Assembly: GCF_003610255.1 (NCBI RefSeq)
Contig: NZ_RAPS01000001.1
Location: 310,001 to 374,000 of the forward strand
DNA: 64,000 nt
Source: Streptomyces sp. TLI_171
GTDB lineage: Bacteria > Actinomycetota > Actinomycetes > Streptomycetales > Streptomycetaceae
Direction: 5' to 3'
The position numbers were made by a program, and so were the translations under genes. Positions within the stretch are counted from its first letter, which is position 1; every line of letters begins with the position of its first letter. Under the pieces are notes generated by a model that searched no databases, was not told where the DNA came from, and worked only from the letters and a program-made list of their open reading frames with translations. Below are positions 24,982 through 32,717 of this stretch, in pieces.

Positions 24982-25965
24982 GTGCCAATGATCATGGATC
25001 GTGACGGGGTGGCGGAGCAGCTGGAGCCGTTCCGGCGGGAGCTGACGGCGTACTGCTACCGGATGCTGGGTTCGGCCTTCGAGGCGGAGGACGCGGTGCA
25101 GGAGACGCTGGTCCGCGCCTGGTCGAAGTTCGACGGGTTCGAGGGGCGGTCCGCGCTGCGGACGTGGCTGTACCGGATCGCCACCAACGTGTGCCTGGAC
25201 ATGGCGCCGGCGGCGCAGCGGCGGGCCCGCCCGATGGACCTGACCTCGCCCTGCCCGGCGGCGGCGCCGGATCTCGCGCAGTTGGAGGAGAACGTCTGGG
25301 TGGGTCCGGTGCCGGATGCGCGGGTGCTGTCGGGCGACCCGGCGGAGGTCGCGGTGGGCCGGGAGTCGATCCGCCTGGCGTTCGTCTCGGCGCTGCAGAA
25401 GCTGCCGGCCCGGCAGCGCGCGGTGCTGATCCTGCGCGAGGTGCTGGCCTGGTCGGCGGCGGAGACCGCGGAGCTGCTGGAGACCTCGGTGCCGTCGGTC
25501 AACTCGGCCCTGCAGCGCGCCCGGGCGACGATCGGCGACCGGTCGGCCGAGGGCGACACCTTCAAGCCGCTGGACGAGACCCAGCGCGCGCTGCTGGCGC
25601 GCTACGTGCAGGCGTTCGAGGCCTTCGACATCGAGGGGCTGAAGCGGCTGCTGCACGAGGACGCGGTGCTGAACATGCCGCCGTTCCAGATGTGGGTGCG
25701 CGGCGTGGTCGAGCTCGGCGAGTGGTGGCAGGGCGCGGGCTGCGGCTGCGAGGGCTCCCGGCTGCTGCCGGTGGAGGCGAACGGCTCGCCGGCCTTCGCC
25801 CAGTACCGTCCGGCGGAGGACGGCGAGGGCTGGACGCCGTGGGGCATCACGGTGCTGGAGATCGTCGACGGGCGGATCGCCACCATGACCAACCACATGG
25901 ACGTGGAGCGGCTGTTCCCGCTGTGGGAGCTGCCGATGCGCCTGACGGTCGACCCGCGGGCCTGA
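24982..25965 (+). CDS. ECF sigma factor with C-terminal SnoaL-like domain (paralogue)
   Basis: A 327-residue factor built like its divergent neighbour: region 2 with YRMLGSAFEAEDAVQETLVRAW and TWLYRIATNVCLD, region 4 with LPARQRAVLILREVLAWSAAETAELLETS, and a SnoaL-like tail from about residue 205 (AFEAFDIEGLKRLLHEDAVLNMPP). The two share long identical stretches and are clear paralogues. GTG at 24982 is chosen since it falls on the predicted transcription start; ATG codons at 24988 and 24994 are alternatives. Its stop codon lies inside a copy of the dispersed palindrome. The signal sensed is unknown. Confidence 0.92.
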   Translation: MPMIMDRDGVAEQLEPFRRELTAYCYRMLGSAFEAEDAVQETLVRAWSKFDGFEGRSALRTWLYRIATNVCLDMAPAAQRRARPMDLTSPCPAAAPDLAQLEENVWVGPVPDARVLSGDPAEVAVGRESIRLAFVSALQKLPARQRAVLILREVLAWSAAETAELLETSVPSVNSALQRARATIGDRSAEGDTFKPLDETQRALLARYVQAFEAFDIEGLKRLLHEDAVLNMPPFQMWVRGVVELGEWWQGAGCGCEGSRLLPVEANGSPAFAQYRPAEDGEGWTPWGITVLEIVDGRIATMTNHMDVERLFPLWELPMRLTVDPRA

Positions 25966-25976
25966 CGGACCGTCGG
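25962..25976. repeat. Dispersed palindrome copy on a stop codon
   Basis: CTGACGG-A-CCGTCGG, one mismatch, enclosing the TGA of the second sigma factor gene. Confidence 0.5.
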
Positions 25977-25979
25977 CTC

Positions 25980-26246
25980 TCACTCCACGGGGAGCGCCTC
26001 GGCGAGCCCGGTGAGGTCGAGCAGCAGTCGCAGCCGGGGCCCGGCCCCGCGCAGCACCACCTGATGGCCCGCCCGCCGGGAGAGCACCGCCAGCCTGCCG
26101 AGCAGCTGGAGGTCCCGGGGGGCGGGCTGTCGCACGTCCGCGACCAGCAGGGCCACCAGGACCGGTCCGGTCCGTCCGCCGAGCAGGGCGGCGAGCCGCT
26201 CTTCGGCTCCGGGGTGGGGGCTGGCGGCGAACTCGAGGGTCTCCAT
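25980..26246 (-). CDS. Small STAS-domain-like protein
   Basis: An 88-residue protein whose second half reads like the end of a STAS (anti-sigma antagonist) domain: LQLLGRLAVLSRRAGHQVVLRG followed by LRLLLDLTGLAEALPVE. In canonical antagonists the segment before the helix carries a phosphorylatable Ser in DSSG; here it reads APRDLQLLG, without that Ser, so it cannot be switched by the usual kinase route. It lies between a sigma factor and a DHFR-like gene on the opposite strand. Could be a degenerate or structural STAS protein. Confidence 0.65.
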   Translation of the reverse strand: METLEFAASPHPGAEERLAALLGGRTGPVLVALLVADVRQPAPRDLQLLGRLAVLSRRAGHQVVLRGAGPRLRLLLDLTGLAEALPVE

Positions 26247-26405
26247 GTCTGTGCTGACCGGCCGGCGGGCCCGGAGTCATCGCTGCCCGCGGCCCGGCCG
26301 CGAAAAAGTTCTCGGAATCCTCCGCCGGGACCGATGAGTCCGGCGCCGCCGTCCCGTCCAACCGGGTGTGAGCGAGCAACGCGACACCGAGCGAGGAGCA
26401 CGGAC

Positions 26406-26969
26406 ATGAGGAAGATCACCGCGGGAATGTTCATCGCCGCCGACGGCGTGGTGGAGAACCCGCACGAGTGGCACTTTCCCTACTTCAACGAGGAGTTGGG
26501 CGCCGCGGTGGGCGCGCAGCTGGGCTCGGCGGACACCGTCCTGCTGGGCCGCACCACCTACGACGTGTTCGCCGCGTCCTGGCCGCAGCGCGAGGAGGCG
26601 GGCGGCGAGGACGCCGCGATGGCGAAGACCCTCGGCGACGTCCGCAAGATCGTCGTCTCGCACCAGGACCTGTCCTTCACCTGGCGCAACTCCGAGCAGC
26701 TCAAGGGCGACCTGCTGGACGGCGTCCGCGCCCTGAAGCAGGAGGAGGGCGGCCCGATCGGCATGTCGGGCTCGGTCTCCGTGGTCCGCCAGCTGCTCGC
26801 CGCGGGCCTGCTGGACGAACTCCACCTGTTCGTCCACCCGGTCGCCCGCGGCCGCGGCCTGCGCCTGTTCGACGACACCGCCGACCCGATCGAGCTGACC
26901 CTGCTCTCCTGCGAGACCTTCCGCACCGGCACCCTGCACGTGGTCTACGGCCCGGGCGCCGCGGCCTGA
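26406..26969 (+). CDS. DHFR/RibD C-terminal domain reductase (second copy)
   Basis: A 187-residue DHFR-like reductase of the same family as 23367-23918. Landmarks are KITAGMFIAADGVVENP, VLLGRTTYDVFA, and GPIGMSGSVSVVRQLLAAGLLDELHLFVHPVARGRGLRLF. It is transcribed away from the adjacent sigma factor, mirroring the arrangement on the other side of the sigma pair. ATG at 26406 follows GAGGAG. NADPH-dependent reduction of an unknown small molecule is expected. Confidence 0.88.
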   Translation: MRKITAGMFIAADGVVENPHEWHFPYFNEELGAAVGAQLGSADTVLLGRTTYDVFAASWPQREEAGGEDAAMAKTLGDVRKIVVSHQDLSFTWRNSEQLKGDLLDGVRALKQEEGGPIGMSGSVSVVRQLLAAGLLDELHLFVHPVARGRGLRLFDDTADPIELTLLSCETFRTGTLHVVYGPGAAA

Positions 26970-26979
26970 CCCCGCACGA

Positions 26980-27067
26980 CGGCCGCCGCCCCGAGGGTGT
27001 TCAGCCCCGGGCGGCGGCCGGGCGCCCGTCCGGTTCCGCGAAGTCGCCACGTCGAACCGGACGGGCG
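26980..27067. terminator. Two consecutive hairpins between convergent genes
   Basis: Arms CGGCCGCCGCCC/GGGCGGCGGCCG (26980-26991, 27009-27020) and CGCCCGTCCGGTTC/GAACCGGACGGGCG (27023-27036, 27054-27067), both perfect with 17-base loops. They separate the DHFR-like gene from the convergent small membrane-protein gene. Confidence 0.75.
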
Positions 27068-27129
27068 TCGTGCACCGCGTGCACCTCGCTGCCGGGCCGC
27101 CCGCCGAGTCCGGCACGGCGCCTTCAGTC

Positions 27130-27636
27130 CTACTGGAAGCCTTCGGAACCGCCCTCGCTCGTTCCGACGATCTTGCCGCCGACGAAGGCCACGCCCAGCG
27201 CGAGGGCGGCCGCACCGGCGACTGCCACCACCTTCATGCCGGTCCCCAGGAAGTTCTTGTTCTCGCTGTCCTTCTCGTAGACCTGTTGCACGTTCTCGCC
27301 GAGGCGGTCGTGGAGCGCCTCCCGCTGCTCCCAGCTGAGGTCGTCCCGGCCGAGGTCGGCCCGCAGGGCGTCCCGCTGCTCCTGCGACGCCTGGTAGAAC
27401 TGCTCCTGGCTGTTCTCGTTGGCCGCGAGCGTGGACTTGTGCGCCTCCTTGACCGCGTCGAGGTCGGCCTTGCCCAGGTCCTTGAAGGCGGGGAACTGCT
27501 CGATGAGCTTGATCCGCGCCTCCGTGGCCATCTCCGGCATCGCGGCCGCGAACCTGAGCACCTTGTCCTTGGAGATGTTCCGCCAGGTCTGGATCCCCAG
27601 CTTCCGCTTGACCGCTTCCTCGTCCATGCCGCCCAT
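27130..27636 (-). CDS. Hypothetical protein with C-terminal membrane helix
   Basis: A 168-residue protein I do not recognise. Residues 1-125 are polar and almost wholly helical with many charged residues (for example ENSQEQFYQASQEQRDALRADLG), suggesting a helical bundle or coiled coil. Residues about 135-160 (GMKVVAVAGAAALALGVAFVGG) form one transmembrane helix near the C-terminus, so the protein is probably tail-anchored facing the cytoplasm. ATG at 27636 has GGAG seven bases upstream. It is flanked by divergent and convergent genes and stands alone. Confidence 0.75.
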   Translation of the reverse strand: MGGMDEEAVKRKLGIQTWRNISKDKVLRFAAAMPEMATEARIKLIEQFPAFKDLGKADLDAVKEAHKSTLAANENSQEQFYQASQEQRDALRADLGRDDLSWEQREALHDRLGENVQQVYEKDSENKNFLGTGMKVVAVAGAAALALGVAFVGGKIVGTSEGGSEGFQ

Positions 27637-27875
27637 CCCCTGTCTCCGCCCGCCGCCCCGTGACACCCCGGATCCTAGCGGCGCCGCGCAGGTGGCGTCG
27701 GCACCGTGCCGCCGAGCCGACGCCGCGCGGGCTGCTGGTCGAACAGCCGCGGCACGGCTACGGTTCTCCCGGGTTCGGCCGCGCCGTCCTCGACCATTCG
27801 ATCGGCCGACCGGCGGCCGAACAGGACCGGTCGGCCCGCTACCGGACCGGACTCGCTCAGGAGGGCAGCAGCGCC

Positions 27876-28496
27876 GTGGCCCCGTACGACATCAAGCGCG
27901 ACCTGAAGCAGCTCTACGCGCCGAAGAACACCGCCTGGTCCCTGCTCGACGTCCCCGAGCAGCAGTTCCTCGCCGTCGACGGCAGCGGCGACCCGAACAC
28001 CGCCCCGGCGTACGCCGCCGCCGTCGAGGCGCTCTACGCCACCGCGTACACCCTGAAGTTCGCGGCGAAGCAGGCCGAGGGCGGGGACTTCGTGGTGGGC
28101 CCGCTCGAAGGGCTCTGGTGGTCCGAGGACCACGCCGCCTTCACCTCCCGCGACAAGGACGCCTGGAGCTGGACCATGCTGATCAGCCTCCCGCCCCGGG
28201 TCACCCCCGAGCAGGTCGACGCCGCGAAGCAGACCGCGGAGCGCAAGAAGCGCCTCCCCGCCGTCTCGACCGTCCGCCGCCTCACCCTGCGCGAGGGCCG
28301 CTGCGCCCAGCTCGTCCACCACGGGCCGTACGACGACGAGGCCCCGGCCCTCGCCGAGCTGCACGACAGCTACCTCCCCGCCCACTCGCTCCGCCCCGGC
28401 GGCCGCCACCACGAGATCTACCTCAGCGACCCCCGCCGCACCGCCCCGGCCAAGCTCCGCACCGTTCTGCGCCAACCTGTCGAGCCCGACGCCTGA
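27876..28496 (+). CDS. GyrI-like small-molecule-binding protein
   Basis: A 206-residue stand-alone GyrI-like domain (SHS2 fold), related to the effector domain of BmrR-type regulators and to SbmC. Motifs seen are EQQFLAVDGSGDPN near the N-terminus, YTLKFAAK, PLEGLWW, and the late GRCAQLVHHGPYDDEAPALAELHDSYL that matches the conserved GPY element. Such actinobacterial proteins bind, and some hydrolyse, toxic small molecules. GTG at 27876 is preceded by AGGAGGG at a ten-base distance. Upstream in-frame sequence is not domain-like. Confidence 0.85.
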   Translation: MAPYDIKRDLKQLYAPKNTAWSLLDVPEQQFLAVDGSGDPNTAPAYAAAVEALYATAYTLKFAAKQAEGGDFVVGPLEGLWWSEDHAAFTSRDKDAWSWTMLISLPPRVTPEQVDAAKQTAERKKRLPAVSTVRRLTLREGRCAQLVHHGPYDDEAPALAELHDSYLPAHSLRPGGRHHEIYLSDPRRTAPAKLRTVLRQPVEPDA

Positions 28497-28514
28497 CCCG
28501 ACCGTGCGGCCGTT

Positions 28515-28537
28515 CCTGACGGTCCGTCACCGTCAGG
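28515..28537. terminator. Hairpin between convergent GyrI-like and SDR genes
   Basis: CCTGACGGT (28515-28523), loop CCGTC, ACCGTCAGG (28529-28537), perfect 9-bp arms. The right arm contains the stop codon of the SDR gene; the stem belongs to the dispersed palindrome family. Confidence 0.7.
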
Positions 28538-29306
28538 CGAAGAAGCCGCCGTCGACGGCGAGGACGCTGCCGGTGACGAAGGCGGCGGCGGGGGTGGCGA
28601 GGTAGAGGACGGCGGCGGCGATCTCCTCGGGGCGGCCGTAGCGGCCGAGGGCGTTGGCGGCGCGCTGGGCGTCGGAGTGCGGGCCATCCTCGGGGTTGAG
28701 TTCGGTGGCGACGGAGCCGGACTGGACGATGTTGACGGTGATGCCGCGTCCGGCGAGTTCCTGGGCGGCGCTGCGGCTGAAGGAGGTGACGGCGGCCTTG
28801 GTCGCGGAGTAGTCGGCGAGGCCGGGCCGGCCGGGGCGGGCGGCCAGGTTGGAGCCGATGGTGATGATCCGTCCGCCGGGCCGCAGGCGGGTCGCGGCGG
28901 CGCGGATGGCGGCCGTCACCCCGCCGACGTTGACCGCGAGTTGGCGCTGCAGCGCGTCCTCGTCGGCGGGCTCGTCGACCTGTCCGGCGGCCACGATGCC
29001 GGCGTTGTTGACCAGGATGTCGAGTCGCCCGAAGTCCTCGTCGACGGTCCGGACGAGTGCGGCGACCTGTCCGGCGTCGCCCTGGTCTGCCTTGTAGGCG
29101 GCGGCCCGCCGCCCGAGCGCCTCGATCTGCCGGACGACCTCCTCGGCGCGCGGCGCGGAGCTGCTGTGGCTGATCGCCACGTCGGCCCCGGCGGCGGCCA
29201 GCGCGAGCGCGGTGGCGGCGCCGATGCCGCGCGAGCCGCCGGTGACCAGGGCGGTGCGGCCGGCCAGCACGTCGGGCGTGAAGGTGGCGGCGGTGAGCGT
29301 GGTCAT
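28533..29306 (-). CDS. SDR family oxidoreductase (FabG-like)
   Basis: A 257-residue classical short-chain dehydrogenase. It has the TGGSRGIG cofactor motif near residue 22, NNAG, catalytic Ser in ITIGS, and YSATK giving the catalytic Tyr and Lys, ending with VTGSVLAVDGGFFA. Sequence alone does not fix the substrate; FabG-like ketone reduction with NADPH is likely. It is divergent from a TetR gene and its promoter is covered by a perfect palindrome, so it is probably repressed by that regulator. Confidence 0.92.
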   Translation of the reverse strand: MTTLTAATFTPDVLAGRTALVTGGSRGIGAATALALAAAGADVAISHSSSAPRAEEVVRQIEALGRRAAAYKADQGDAGQVAALVRTVDEDFGRLDILVNNAGIVAAGQVDEPADEDALQRQLAVNVGGVTAAIRAAATRLRPGGRIITIGSNLAARPGRPGLADYSATKAAVTSFSRSAAQELAGRGITVNIVQSGSVATELNPEDGPHSDAQRAANALGRYGRPEEIAAAVLYLATPAAAFVTGSVLAVDGGFFA

Positions 29307-29322
29307 GGTGGGTTCCCCTCCC

Positions 29323-29379
29323 GATTCTGTACCGCGCGGTACACATCAGGGACGCTATCATATCGATCAGTACAGAATC
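29323..29379. promoter_or_regulatory. TetR operator region with nested palindromes
   Basis: TGTACCGCGCGGTACA (29328-29343) is a perfect 16-bp palindrome. It is nested inside a wider inverted repeat, GATTCTGTAC (29323-29332) against GTACAGAATC (29370-29379). Both lie between the SDR and TetR genes and are strong TetR-binding candidates. Confidence 0.75.
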
Positions 29380-29409
29380 GGGGCCGAACCCACCGGAGGG
29401 CAGGGCGAA

Positions 29410-29994
29410 GTGACGGGCCGTCCGCGCGCGTTCGACATCGACGACCGGCTGGAGTGCGCGATGCGCGTGTTCTGGCGGCACGGCTACGAGGGCACCGCGC
29501 TCTCCGACCTGACGGCCGCGATGGGCATCAACCGGCCCAGTCTGTACGCGGCGTACGGCAACAAGGAGTCGCTGTTCCGCCAGTGCCTGGACCGCTACCA
29601 CCGGGGCCCGGGCCGCCACGCGCACGAGGCGCTGTCGGAGCCCACCGCCCGCGCGGTCGCCGAGCACCTGCTGCGCGGCACCGTCGAGGTGATCACCCGC
29701 GAGGAGGGGCCGGGCTGCCTGCTGGTGCACGGCGCGCTCGCCACCGGGCCGGGCTCGGCGGTGGTCCGCGCCGAGAGCGCGGCCCGTCGCGCCGCCGGCC
29801 GCGCCGCCCTCCGCACCCGGTTCGAACAGGCTGCCCGGGCCGGCGAGTTCGCCCCGGGCACCGACCCGGCCGCGCTCGCCGACCACCTCAGCGCCCTCAC
29901 CTACGGCCTGGCCGTGCAGGCCGCGGACGGCGCTCCGGCCGAACAGCTGCGCCGCACCGCCGAGTTGACCCTGCGCCTCTGGCCGTCCGCCTGA
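29410..29994 (+). CDS. TetR/AcrR family transcriptional regulator
   Basis: A 194-residue TetR repressor; the helix-turn-helix region reads AMRVFWRHGYEGTALSDLTAAMGINRPSLYAAYGNKESLF, with the tyrosine-rich recognition helix of the AcrR type, and the C-terminal domain resembles the TetR_C_16-like group (GCLLVHGAL). GTG at 29410 lies nine bases after GGAGGG. It is divergent from the SDR gene and probably binds the palindromes between them. Confidence 0.92.
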   Translation: MTGRPRAFDIDDRLECAMRVFWRHGYEGTALSDLTAAMGINRPSLYAAYGNKESLFRQCLDRYHRGPGRHAHEALSEPTARAVAEHLLRGTVEVITREEGPGCLLVHGALATGPGSAVVRAESAARRAAGRAALRTRFEQAARAGEFAPGTDPAALADHLSALTYGLAVQAADGAPAEQLRRTAELTLRLWPSA

Positions 29995-30020
29995 CGCCCC
30001 ACGGCGCACGGCCCGCGGCG

Positions 30021-30309
30021 CTGCGCGCCTCGCAGCGCTGGAAGTTCGCCGCCAACACCGACGGCACCGTGCGGATGTACGACAGCTGTCCGCCCCCGCT
30101 GTACCTGACCGCCCCTGCCGACTCCGGCGGCCGGCCGGCCCTGCAGGCGTTCAGCGCGGGCGCGGCGAACCAGCGCTGGCAGGTGGTGCAGAACTCGCCT
30201 GGACGGCGGCACCACGGCCGGCTCGCCGGTCACCGCCACCACCGCCACCACCGCCACTGCCACCGACTCCGCGAGCCAGCACCGGGCGGCGGTGTTCTCC
30301 GTCTCCTAG
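30021..30309 (+). pseudogene. Ricin-type beta-trefoil lectin remnant
   Basis: The frame reads ASQRWKFAANTDGTVRMYD and later SAGAANQRWQVVQNS, with the paired QxW motifs and spacing of ricin B-type repeats at the end of secreted glycosidases. After QNS the coding sense moves to another frame (LDGGTTAGSPVTATT and a Thr/Ala-rich tail) up to TAG at 30307-30309. There is no start codon, signal peptide or catalytic domain, so this is the frameshifted 3' end of a lost gene. It lies between a TetR gene and the terminator of the efe operon. Confidence 0.7.
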
Positions 30310-30320
30310 CCCCGGGAAAC

Positions 30321-30363
30321 GGAACCGCCCGGCTGCCGCGAGGAGCGGCGACCGGGCGGTTCC
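30321..30363 (-). terminator. Terminator of the efeOBU operon
   Basis: GGAACCGCCCGG (30321-30332) and CCGGGCGGTTCC (30352-30363), perfect 12-bp arms with further pairing inside the loop. It lies 17 bases beyond the efeU stop. Confidence 0.8.
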
Positions 30364-30370
30364 AGGTGGG

Positions 30371-30383
30371 TGACGGGCCGTCA
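30371..30383. repeat. Dispersed palindrome copy on the efeU stop codon
   Basis: TGACGG-G-CCGTCA, perfect; the last three bases are the TGA stop of efeU read on the minus strand. Confidence 0.55.
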
Positions 30384-31229
30384 GGCGGCCTTCGCCTCGG
30401 CGGCCTGGGCGCGCTTCGGCGGGGCGCTGTCGGCCTTCGGCTTGCGGAAGAAGAAGAACAGCGTGGGCACCAGGTAGAGCAGCCAGACGCCGACCTGGAC
30501 CTTCGTCGGGTCGGGCTGGAAGTTGAACACGCCCTTCAGCAGCGTCCCGTACCAGCTGTCGGCGGGGATGGTGCTGGAGATGTTGAAGGCGTGCGCGTGC
30601 AGGCCGGGCAGCCAGTCCGCCTCCTGCAGGTCGTGCACGCCGTAGGCGAGGACGCCGGCGGCGACCACGACCAGCATGCCGCCGGTCCAGGTGAAGAACT
30701 TCGCCAGGTTGATCTTCAGCGCGCCGCGGTAGAACAGCCAGCCGAGCACCACCGAGGTGAGCAGGCCGAGGCTCGCGCCGGCCAGCGGGCTCCAGCCGTC
30801 GCCGGTGGCCTGCACCGCGGTCCAGATGAACAGCGCGGTCTCCAGTCCCTCGCGGCCGACGGCCAGGAAGGAGGTGACGATCAGCGCGACGGTGCCCATC
30901 GCGAGCGCGGCGTCCAGCTTGCCCTGGAGCTCGCTCTTCAGGTGCCGGGCGGTGCGCCGCATCCAGAACACCATCCAGGTGACCAGGCCCACCGCGATGA
31001 TCGACAGGCTGCCGCCGAGCGCCTCCTGGGCCTCGAAGGACAGCTGGTTGGAGCCGAACTGGAGGACCGCGCCGAAGGCCATGGACAGCGCGACGGCGCT
31101 CCCGACGCCGACCCAGACCGGGCCGAGCCGGTCCTTGCGGCCGGTCTTGACCAGGTAGGCGATCAGGATGCAGACCACCAGGCTGGCTTCGAGGCCCTCT
31201 CGCAGGCCGATCAGGTAGTTGGCGAACAC
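30381..31229 (-). CDS. efeU: High-affinity iron permease EfeU (FTR1 family)
   Basis: A 282-residue membrane protein with seven predicted helices that carries iron across the inner membrane. Both REGLE motifs of the FTR1 family are present: REGLEAS at residues 10-16 in helix 1 and REGLETA in helix 4; these carry the iron-binding Glu residues. GTG at 31229 has GAGGAG six bases upstream and places helix 1 at the very N-terminus, as in the family; the in-frame extension to 31310 overlaps efeB and is not domain-like. It is the third gene of the efeO-efeB-efeU operon. Confidence 0.95.
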   Translation of the reverse strand: MFANYLIGLREGLEASLVVCILIAYLVKTGRKDRLGPVWVGVGSAVALSMAFGAVLQFGSNQLSFEAQEALGGSLSIIAVGLVTWMVFWMRRTARHLKSELQGKLDAALAMGTVALIVTSFLAVGREGLETALFIWTAVQATGDGWSPLAGASLGLLTSVVLGWLFYRGALKINLAKFFTWTGGMLVVVAAGVLAYGVHDLQEADWLPGLHAHAFNISSTIPADSWYGTLLKGVFNFQPDPTKVQVGVWLLYLVPTLFFFFRKPKADSAPPKRAQAAEAKAA

Positions 31230-31263
31230 GGCGTTCTCCTCATGGAACGGGGTGGGGCGGGGG

Positions 31264-32556
31264 TCAGCCGAAGAGGGTCTGGCCCCACCACTCGCCGGGC
31301 TTGCGGACACCGGGCGGGCAGGCGAAGTGGGCGGATCCGACGTGGGTGATGTACTCGTTCAGCTTGTCGTTGGCGGCGAGCTTGGTCTGCAGCGGAACGA
31401 AGGCCTTGCGGGTGTCGCGCTGGTAGGCCAGGAAGAACAGTCCGGCGTCCAGGCGGCCGAGGCCGTCGGAGCCGTCGGTGAACGAGTAGCCGCGGCGCAG
31501 GATCATCAGGCCGCTGTTGCTGTCCGGGTGGGCCAGGCGGACGTGCGAGTCGGCCGGCATCGCGGACAGGTCGGGGGTGTCGCGTTCCTTCTGCTTGCCG
31601 TAGGGGGCGCCTTCGATCTTGGTGCGGCCGAAGACGTCCTCCTGCTCCTTGAGGGAGGTGCGGTCCCAGGTCTCGATGGTCATCCGGATCCGGCGGGCGA
31701 CCAGGTAGGAGCCGCCGGTCATCCAGTCCGCGCCGTCGCCGGGCGCCGCCCACACGTGCTGGGCGAGGGCGTCGGCGTCGGTGCCGGCGATGTTGTGGGT
31801 GCCGTCCTTGAACCCCATCAGGTTGCGCGGGGTCTGGCTGTCCGGCGTGGTGGAGGAGGTCTTGCCGAAGCCGAGCTGGGACCAGCGGACGTTGACCACG
31901 CCCATGCCGATCCTCGCCAGGTTGCGGATGGCGTGGACGGCGACCTGCGGGTCGTCCGCGCAGGCCTGGATGCACAGGTCGCCGCCGCTGCGGCCGGCCT
32001 CCAGCCGGTCGCCCTTGAACTTGGGCAGCTCGACCAGCGCTTCGGGGCGCTTGGCCTTCAGGCCGAACCGGTCCTGGCCGTCCTTCTCGAACAGCGTCGG
32101 CCCGAAGCCGATCGTCAGGGTGAGGCGGGAGGCCGGCAGGCCGAGGGCCTCGCCGGTGTCGTCCGGCGGGGACTCGGGGACCGCGCCGACCGCGCCGCCG
32201 CCGACCTCGCGGCCACCGGTCATCGCGGCCGCCGCCTTGGTCCACTCCTTGAGCATCTTGACCAGGGCGTCCCGGTCCGTGGTGATCACGTCGAACGCGG
32301 CGAAGTGCAGCCGGTCCTGAACGGGCGTCGAGATCCCCGCCTGGTGCTCGCCGTAGAAGGGCACGTCCGGCGCCTGCGGCGCGGCACCGCTCTCGTCGCT
32401 CGACATGGTCGCGGCGGCGACCGTGCCCACCGCCGCGGCGCCGAGCGCGACACCCGCGCCGGCCCAGCCTATGACGGCCCGTCGGCTGAGCCCTGCGCGC
32501 TGCGCTTCCCCGCCGTGCTCGGCGGGGGCCGCCTGCTGCTCGTTCTCGGCGTCCAT
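31264..32556 (-). CDS. efeB: Iron uptake peroxidase/deferrochelatase EfeB (DyP family)
   Basis: A 430-residue dye-decolourising-type haem peroxidase exported by the Tat system: LSRRAVIG (23-30) fits the twin-arginine motif and precedes a hydrophobic stretch with an AAA-type cleavage region. GFKDG (248-252) is the GxxDG motif whose Asp is the DyP catalytic residue; a C-terminal His should bind haem. EfeB oxidises ferrous iron or releases iron from haem for the EfeUO transporter. Spacing to efeU is 34 bp, and an iron-box candidate lies upstream. Confidence 0.95.
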   Translation of the reverse strand: MDAENEQQAAPAEHGGEAQRAGLSRRAVIGWAGAGVALGAAAVGTVAAATMSSDESGAAPQAPDVPFYGEHQAGISTPVQDRLHFAAFDVITTDRDALVKMLKEWTKAAAAMTGGREVGGGAVGAVPESPPDDTGEALGLPASRLTLTIGFGPTLFEKDGQDRFGLKAKRPEALVELPKFKGDRLEAGRSGGDLCIQACADDPQVAVHAIRNLARIGMGVVNVRWSQLGFGKTSSTTPDSQTPRNLMGFKDGTHNIAGTDADALAQHVWAAPGDGADWMTGGSYLVARRIRMTIETWDRTSLKEQEDVFGRTKIEGAPYGKQKERDTPDLSAMPADSHVRLAHPDSNSGLMILRRGYSFTDGSDGLGRLDAGLFFLAYQRDTRKAFVPLQTKLAANDKLNEYITHVGSAHFACPPGVRKPGEWWGQTLFG

Positions 32557-32625
32557 CTCTGGCGTTCCCTCTCGGACGTGACCTGTGGTGCGGGGCTCGC
32601 ACAGCTGCTCGACCCTGACGAAGGC

Positions 32626-32644
32626 TTAGCTTACGCTGCCCTTA
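32626..32644 (-). promoter_or_regulatory. Iron-box candidate upstream of efeB
   Basis: TTAGCTTACGCTGCCCTTA agrees with the IdeR/DmdR consensus at 14 of 19 positions by my own count. It lies about 70 bases before the efeB start codon, between efeO and efeB. Confidence 0.5.
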
Positions 32645-32717
32645 CTGCGGCCCGGCTCGGCCCTGACCATCCTTGACCAGGGCCTTGCCCGGGCCGGAGC
32701 GCTGCCCGAGCCGGGAC

